A DNA stretch of 11,996 nt, taken from positions 1-11,996 of the forward strand of contig JAEZCD010000004.1 of assembly GCA_023430145.1 (NCBI GenBank). Reading direction: 5' to 3'. This DNA is from Pseudomonadota bacterium. GTDB lineage: Bacteria > Pseudomonadota > Alphaproteobacteria > Rhizobiales > Methylopilaceae. The notes below the pieces were generated by a model. It saw only the letters and a program-made list of their open reading frames with translations, ran no database searches and was not told the origin of the DNA. Shown here in pieces: positions 8,490 through 11,996 of the stretch. The translations under genes were made by a program, and so were the position numbers. Position 1 is the stretch's first letter; the number at the start of each line of letters is the position of its first letter.

Positions 8490-9079
8490 ACCTTTCCGAC
8501 GGGGAATACGCGGTTCCGCCCGGCAAGCTGGTCGAGGTGGTGACCTATCTCGAGATGACGGTGCGACCCGGGCTGCCGGAGGGCGCGGGCGATGCGCTGC
8601 GGCGCGTGCCGGCTCCCGATCCCGGCTGGTATCGCGCACTGTTCCGGCGCGTCGGCGAGCCCTGGCTGTGGTTCGGGCGCCTGGGGCTCGACGACGCGGC
8701 GCTCGGTTCGGCGCTCGCCGATCCCGGCTGCGAGATCTACGTCGCCGGTACGGCGGGCGAGGAGATCGGCCTCGTCGAGCTCGACCGCAAAAACCCGGCG
8801 GAGGTCGAGATCGTCTATTTCGGCCTCGTGCCGGAGGCGGTCGGCCGGCGGCTGGGGCGCGGCCTCATGGAGGCGGCGCTGGCACATGCCTGGCGGCCGG
8901 AGACGCGGCGGGTCTGGCTGCACACCTGCCAGTTCGACCATCCGGGAGCGTACCGCTTCTACCTCCGCGCCGGCTTCGTGCCCTATGCGACGCGCATCGT
9001 CGTCGGCGACGACCCGCGCGTCAGCGGCTTCCTGCCGCCCGGGGCGGCGCCGCAGGTGCCGCTGGTGCCGAGGCGGTGA
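8486..9079 (+). CDS. GNAT family N-acetyltransferase
   Basis: A 197-residue protein with the GNAT fold pattern. The acetyl-CoA motif A is visible as IVYFGLVPEAVGRRLGRGLM (109-128), whose RRLGRG (121-126) is the pyrophosphate-binding loop. Motif B follows as GAYRFYLRAGF (154-164). The preceding strand EEIGLVELDR (92-101) and the following Trp-Leu-His-Thr strand also fit. The substrate cannot be told. The frame is open far upstream, but the ATG at 8486 overlaps the stop of the sulfotransferase-like gene as ATGA and begins before the first structured region. The pair is therefore probably co-translated and may act on the same metabolite, which is inference from context only. Confidence 0.85.
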   Translation: MNLSDGEYAVPPGKLVEVVTYLEMTVRPGLPEGAGDALRRVPAPDPGWYRALFRRVGEPWLWFGRLGLDDAALGSALADPGCEIYVAGTAGEEIGLVELDRKNPAEVEIVYFGLVPEAVGRRLGRGLMEAALAHAWRPETRRVWLHTCQFDHPGAYRFYLRAGFVPYATRIVVGDDPRVSGFLPPGAAPQVPLVPRR

Positions 9080-9105
9080 GGGCGGGGGGCGAGGGACAAG
9101 CTCCT

Positions 9106-9196
9106 CGTCATGCTGCGGCTCGACCGCAGCATCCATCGACCGTGCAACTTTCGCGTCGCTGAAAGTTGGGTCCTGCGGTCGCGCCGCAGGCCGACG
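9106..9196. repeat. Palindromic (BIME-like) element, copy 2, with three hairpins
   Basis: A 91-base inverted repeat fills most of the gap between the convergent GNAT and fliJ genes. Its outer arms (9106-9135 and the reverse complement of 9167-9196) match at 24 of 30 positions. Each arm is a hairpin: ATGCTGCGG/CCGCAGCAT (9110-9132) on the left and CCTGCGG/CCGCAGG (9172-9190) on the right. A third hairpin, CAACTTTC/GAAAGTTG (9145-9168), sits in the centre. The arms begin CGTC and end CCA, as in the elements at 6175 and 10963. There is no T-tract, so any terminator role is uncertain. Confidence 0.75.
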
Positions 9197-9229
9197 CGCG
9201 GAAATGTCAGTGCAGGAAGGTCCGCCGCC

Positions 9230-9628
9230 TCACACCGCCCGCATGCCACCATAGCCGGCGCGACGGGAGGAGGCGCGCTCGATCGGCGCCTCCTCGGCGC
9301 GGTCGCGCTGCTCGAGCGCCTCGACCTTCTGCAGCTCCTCGAGCGCGGTGCCGAGCTGCTCCTGGGCGTCGTCGAGCTGGCCGCGCAGCTCCTCGGCCGA
9401 GCGCAAAAGATTGTCGCGCCGCTGAGCGGCCGCGCGGGCATAGGTCGGGTAGGCGAAGTGGGTCGGGTCGTGGATGCCGACGCGCTCCTCCTCGCCGAGG
9501 ATCTCGCGGTCGAGGTCGGCGGCCATGCGCTCGAACTCGGCCATCATCGACTGGATCTGGGTGACGCGGCGGCGCTTCTCGTCGACTTGGAAGCGCTTCA
9601 GGCGGAGGAGGGTTTCGCGCGATTTCAT
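9230..9628 (-). CDS. fliJ: Flagellar export protein FliJ
   Basis: A 132-residue, almost wholly helical, charged protein. Long heptad-like stretches (about residues 8-50 and 65-112) predict the antiparallel coiled coil of FliJ, the stalk-like partner of the FliI ATPase in the flagellar type III export apparatus. The N-terminus MKSRETLLRLKRFQVDEKRR and the internal FAYPTYARAAAQRRDNL are recognisable from alphaproteobacterial FliJ proteins. The ATG at 9628 fits the family start. A GTG two codons upstream (9634) is also possible. The usual partner fliI is not next to it in this window. Transcription converges with the GNAT gene, with element copy 2 between them. Confidence 0.85.
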   Translation of the reverse strand: MKSRETLLRLKRFQVDEKRRRVTQIQSMMAEFERMAADLDREILGEEERVGIHDPTHFAYPTYARAAAQRRDNLLRSAEELRGQLDDAQEQLGTALEELQKVEALEQRDRAEEAPIERASSRRAGYGGMRAV

Positions 9629-9918
9629 GTCCACGACGATGTCATCCGCGGGTTAGCGTTCGATTGCCGCCACACCGACAATTGTCGCGAGCGCGAACGA
9701 ACCCTGCCCGCCGGTGGTTGCTGCTTTCTTACCTCGAGCTCGGCCGCGCTCATCTCGCCGGCGACCGCGGCCGCAAAGACACGCTCCAGCCTCCGATCGG
9801 CGGGGGCGCTCGCGGGGGCGCCGGCGGTAAGGATTCGTTTACTGGAAAGCTTAATGATCGCTGCAGCGCTTAAGGGCTCGGAAACCTTGAGCGACCCTTT
9901 ACGGGGTCGCTCGGTCAT
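9625..9918 (-). CDS. Doubtful small ORF coupled to fliJ
   Basis: An open frame of 97 codons starts with ATG at 9918 (MTERPRKGSLKVSEPLS) and stops at 9625-9627, overlapping the fliJ ATG as ATGA. Residues about 30-65 are Ala/Glu/Arg rich and look protein-like. The two ends use codons that are rare in neighbouring genes (TTA, GTA, AGA, AGT, ATT). I recognise no family, and it is not the FliI C-terminus or SciP. The exact overlap with fliJ favours a real gene. The odd codon use and the chance of a regulatory region argue against it, so it is listed only as a candidate. Confidence 0.22.
   Translation of the reverse strand: MTERPRKGSLKVSEPLSAAAIIKLSSKRILTAGAPASAPADRRLERVFAAAVAGEMSAAELEVRKQQPPAGRVRSRSRQLSVWRQSNANPRMTSSWT
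9889..9912. repeat. Perfect 9-bp inverted repeat
   Basis: GAGCGACCC at 9889-9897 is followed by a six-base loop and the exact complement GGGTCGCTC at 9904-9912. It could form a stable hairpin on either strand or serve as a protein-binding palindrome. There is no T-run on either side, so it is not a typical intrinsic terminator. On the - strand it falls at the very start of the doubtful ORF that precedes fliJ. Confidence 0.5.
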
Positions 9919-10027
9919 GGCTTCGCGGCGCCCACGCCGGAGCGCTCCAGCACAAGCCGATGACCCCGAATTCATCTCTTTCAGCCAACAACTTATGCCG
10001 ATTTGCTGCCGTGGCGCCGAGAATGGC

Positions 10028-10084
10028 TTGCCGCGCCGATTCGGCATCTGTTAACCATTCGCCCGTAGGGTCTCGAAGCGATTC
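10028..10084 (+). promoter_or_regulatory. Putative ctrA promoter with GANTC sites and CtrA half site
   Basis: TTGCCG at 10028-10033 and TTAACC at 10051-10056 are separated by 17 bases and could be -35 and -10 elements of a housekeeping-sigma promoter. A GATTC (10038-10042) lies in the spacer, and a second GATTC (10080-10084) just downstream. TTAACCAT (10051-10058) is the CtrA-type half-site word and would overlap the -10. In Caulobacter, ctrA transcription is known to depend on CtrA itself and on CcrM methylation of a GANTC site, so this arrangement is suggestive. The transcript would have a leader of roughly 100 bases. The full TTAA-N7-TTAA box is not present. Confidence 0.4.
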
Positions 10085-10159
10085 GGCAACGGTCGGGGTG
10101 CCGTCCCAAGCGTACGCGACGCGGCGTCGGGCATCGCGGGCAAGCGGTGGGGGATTTCG

Positions 10160-10861
10160 ATGCGCGTGCTTCTGATCGAGGACGACGGCGCGATGGCGCA
10201 GAGCATCGAGCTGATGCTCAAGTCCGAGAGCTTCAACGTCTACACGACGGATCTCGGCGAGGAGGGCGTCGACCTCGGCAAGCTCTACGACTACGACATC
10301 ATCCTGCTCGATCTGAACCTGCCGGACATGAGCGGCTACGAGGTTCTGCGGGCGCTGCGCGTCTCCAAGGTGAAGACGCCGATCCTCATCCTGTCCGGCA
10401 TGGCCGGCATCGACGACAAGGTGCGCGGCCTCGGCTTCGGCGCCGACGACTACATGACGAAGCCGTTCCACAAGGACGAGCTCGTCGCCCGCATCCACGC
10501 CATCGTCCGCCGCTCGAAAGGGCATGCGCAGTCGGTCATCCAGACCGGCGATTTGCTCGTCAACCTCGACACCAAGACGGTCGAAGTGCACGGCCAGCGC
10601 GTCCACCTCACGCAGAAGGAGTACCAGATGCTGGAGCTCCTCTCGCTGCGTAAAGGCACCACGCTGACCAAGGAGATGTTCCTCAATCATCTCTACGGCG
10701 GCATGGACGAGCCGGAGCTGAAGATCATCGACGTCTTCATCTGCAAGCTGCGCAAGAAGCTCGCCAATGCGACGAGCGGCAAGAACTACATCGAGACGGT
10801 GTGGGGGCGCGGCTACGTGCTGCGCGAGCCGCACGAGGTTCCCTTGCGGGCCACCGCCTGA
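10160..10861 (+). CDS. ctrA: Cell cycle response regulator CtrA
   Basis: An OmpR/PhoB-family response regulator of 233 residues and the essential cell-cycle transcription factor of alphaproteobacteria. The receiver domain (1-115) has the acidic pocket EDD (7-9), phosphoacceptor D51 in LLDLNLPDMSG, the switch serine S79 and K101 in TKPF. The DNA-binding winged-helix domain follows, with KEYQMLELLSLRKG, TLTKEMFLNHLYGG, the recognition segment DVFICKLRKKLANA, and VWGRGYVLRE at the wing. These strings are highly characteristic of CtrA, including its YGGMDEPE. The protein ends in RATA; an exposed C-terminal alanine is relevant because Caulobacter CtrA is degraded by ClpXP through its C-terminus. 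Only a weak GGTGGGGG precedes the ATG. A strong terminator follows. Confidence 0.97.
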   Translation: MRVLLIEDDGAMAQSIELMLKSESFNVYTTDLGEEGVDLGKLYDYDIILLDLNLPDMSGYEVLRALRVSKVKTPILILSGMAGIDDKVRGLGFGADDYMTKPFHKDELVARIHAIVRRSKGHAQSVIQTGDLLVNLDTKTVEVHGQRVHLTQKEYQMLELLSLRKGTTLTKEMFLNHLYGGMDEPELKIIDVFICKLRKKLANATSGKNYIETVWGRGYVLREPHEVPLRATA

Positions 10862-10894
10862 CCGCACCCGAGCTGGACTGGGGCACCTGAAGAG

Positions 10895-10919
10895 CCCGCC
10901 GGCCCACCGGCGGGTTTTT
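10895..10919 (+). terminator. Intrinsic terminator of ctrA
   Basis: CCCGCCGG (10895-10902), loop CCCA, then CCGGCGGG (10907-10914) form a perfect 8-bp GC-rich stem followed at once by TTTTT (10915-10919). It lies 33 bases after the ctrA stop and is oriented for the + strand, so it should end the ctrA transcript as a single-gene unit. Confidence 0.93.
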
Positions 10920-10962
10920 CGTGTCGGCCGAGCGGCAAATGCGAGCCTCAGCGCCTCCGGCT

Positions 10963-11052
10963 CGTCATCCTCCGCGAAGGAGGAGCGATCCAGTCTTTCT
11001 CTTCGACTGGGGCAGTATAGAGCTGGATCCTCCGCCTTCGCGGAGGATGACG
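10963..11052. repeat. Palindromic (BIME-like) element, copy 3
   Basis: A 90-base inverted repeat lies between the ctrA terminator and the convergent extensin-like gene. The left arm starts CGTCATCCTCCGCGAAGG and ends GATCCAG (10993). The right arm (11021-11052) is its reverse complement apart from one substitution and a one- to two-base length difference, ending GATGACG. The right arm folds on itself as ATCCTCCGC/GCGGAGGAT around GAAG. The centre holds a weaker CCAGT/ACTGG pair. It shares the CGTCAT start and ATCCAG inner end with the copy at 6175, but not the stem sequence. Confidence 0.8.
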
Positions 11053-11078
11053 GAGGAGCCCGCGGCGCCCTCCGAGCC

Positions 11079-11996
11079 TCACTTGCAAAACCGGGAATCC
11101 CCGTTCTTGCCGCGGTGCGCCATGTCGACATGCAGGTGATCTGCGTGGGCGGCGTCCGATCCCGGTCCCAGCACCGTGTGCAGATAGAGGCAGGCGGCGG
11201 TCCGCACCTCGCCCGCGAAGGCCAGATCCTCGCCCACCTCGGTGCCGACGGTCACGGCCCTGCCGTCGGCGAGGACGAAGGCCGAGATGTCGAGGGCGTT
11301 GGCGCGGCCATGCTCGCTCAATTTCGCGCCGGCGACACCGTTGCGGGGACGACACACATATGAAGAAGCGTTGCGGATGCTGCGCAGCTCGGCGCCGAGC
11401 TTGGCCTTCGCGGTAGGCGCCACGCTCTCCTTCACCCATTTCGCCACCGCGCGCGCCATCCCACAGCGCATCACCGCCGGCGGATCGAGGGTCACGCGGC
11501 CCTCGTCGGTCTGAAAGGCGACCACCTTCACCGGAAACCGCGCCCCGCAGTCGCCCTCGCCGGCGAGCGCCTCGGCGGGCGTCGACTCGATGCCGGCGGC
11601 CAGAAGGTTGACGCAGGCCGTGTCGGGCTCCGGCGGCTCGGGCGTCGGCAGCGCGGCTAGCTTGATCTCGGCCTCGGGCGGCGCCGGCCGGGGCAGGGGA
11701 ATGTTGGGCGCCGTCGCCGCGCCGCGCGTGCCGGGTGCCGGAGTGGTGGTCGGGGGACTCGTGCGGAGCTCGATCGGCGCCACTGCCGCGAGCCGGCTGC
11801 CGAGAGGCGGGAAGACGGTGGCCGCGAAGACCGGCTCGGTCGCGAACATGGCCGCCCGGGTCTGCGGCGCCCAGGCATCCTTGGCCATGCGAACCGGCTC
11901 GGCGGTGAGCAGCAAGGCCTTGTCGGCGGCGGGCGTCGGAACGGCCGCGGTCGCCAGGCGGTCGCCGCGCACGGCAGGCGCCGTCCCGGGCAGGGC
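11079..11996 (-). CDS. Extensin-like C-terminal domain protein, partial
   Basis: The frame is open to the right edge, so the N-terminus is missing; 305 residues are visible. The first half is low-complexity, rich in Ala, Pro and Thr, like a linker or disordered periplasmic region. The last 160 residues match the extensin-like C-terminal family. They contain the segment from CGARFPVKV to VMRCGMARAVAKWV, the SYVCRPRNG region, SEHGRANALDISAF, the AACLYLHTVLGPGSDAAHADHLHVD block and a final Cys-Lys. The SEHxxxxALD and HxDHxHxD pattern resembles the zinc sites of M15/LAS-type peptidoglycan carboxypeptidases, so a cell-wall hydrolase role is possible but not proven. Spaced conserved cysteines suggest disulphides and export. 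A GTG at 11972 is an alternative internal start. It is convergent with ctrA. Confidence 0.82.
   Translation of the reverse strand, partial: ALPGTAPAVRGDRLATAAVPTPAADKALLLTAEPVRMAKDAWAPQTRAAMFATEPVFAATVFPPLGSRLAAVAPIELRTSPPTTTPAPGTRGAATAPNIPLPRPAPPEAEIKLAALPTPEPPEPDTACVNLLAAGIESTPAEALAGEGDCGARFPVKVVAFQTDEGRVTLDPPAVMRCGMARAVAKWVKESVAPTAKAKLGAELRSIRNASSYVCRPRNGVAGAKLSEHGRANALDISAFVLADGRAVTVGTEVGEDLAFAGEVRTAACLYLHTVLGPGSDAAHADHLHVDMAHRGKNGDSRFCK

Larger units (their letters stand above)
9629..10159. other. fliJ-ctrA divergent intergenic region
   Basis: About 530 bases lie between the divergent starts of fliJ and ctrA. No gene is well supported inside; one doubtful - strand ORF is listed separately. 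Visible signals are three GANTC sites (9832-9836, 10038-10042, 10080-10084), TTAACCAT at 10051-10058, two further TTAA words (9851-9854, 9870-9873) and a perfect 9-bp inverted repeat at 9889-9912. The part around 9830-10090 looks less GC-rich than the flanking genes, as expected for a promoter region. It should carry the promoters of both ctrA and fliJ. Confidence 0.7.

Noticed and set aside
9839..9854. Possible full CtrA box (TTAC...TTAA) upstream of ctrA
   Set aside because: The spacing is eight bases and the first half is imperfect, so it does not meet the TTAA-N7-TTAA consensus.
10767..11363. + strand open frame running from the end of ctrA through the terminator and repeat
   Set aside because: It crosses an intrinsic terminator and a palindromic repeat and is antisense to the extensin-like domain.

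Overview
The window is chromosomal DNA of a GC-rich alphaproteobacterium, most likely of the order Hyphomicrobiales (Rhizobiales). Three things point there: a division and cell-wall (dcw) cluster in the usual alphaproteobacterial order, a full-length CtrA cell-cycle regulator, and an alphaproteobacterial-type FliJ next to ctrA. The genus cannot be fixed from the sequence.

Layout. (1) Positions 1-7671 on the + strand are part of the dcw cluster: a probable last few codons of rsmH, then ftsL, ftsI, murE, murF, mraY and murD. The first five junctions are stop/start overlaps (ATGA or GTGA) or gaps of a few bases, so this is one tightly coupled operon. An 88-bp palindromic repeat interrupts it between mraY and murD. 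(2) At 7728-9079 + lie a sulfotransferase-like gene and a GNAT acetyltransferase gene, coupled by ATGA. They occupy the place where ftsW/murG would normally follow murD. (3) At 9230-9628 on the - strand lies fliJ, convergent with the GNAT gene and separated from it by a second palindromic element. (4) About 530 bases (9629-10159) separate fliJ from ctrA. They hold GANTC (CcrM-type) sites, a TTAACCAT CtrA-type half site, a perfect 9-bp inverted repeat and a doubtful small - strand ORF. (5) ctrA (10160-10861 +) ends in a clear intrinsic terminator. It is followed by a third palindromic element and then, on the - strand, an extensin-like C-terminal domain protein that runs off the right edge.

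Functionally, MurE, MurF and MurD build the UDP-MurNAc-pentapeptide, MraY loads it onto undecaprenyl phosphate, and FtsL and FtsI act at the septum. CtrA is the cell-cycle regulator known in this class to control division and flagellar genes, so division, motility and cell-cycle control sit close together here.

I see no clearly new biological system. The least ordinary signals are three intergenic palindromic elements of nearly equal size (88-91 bp) that share their terminal motifs but differ in stem sequence, the break of the dcw cluster after murD, and the regulatory region of ctrA. No tRNA, rRNA, CRISPR array or transposase gene was seen.
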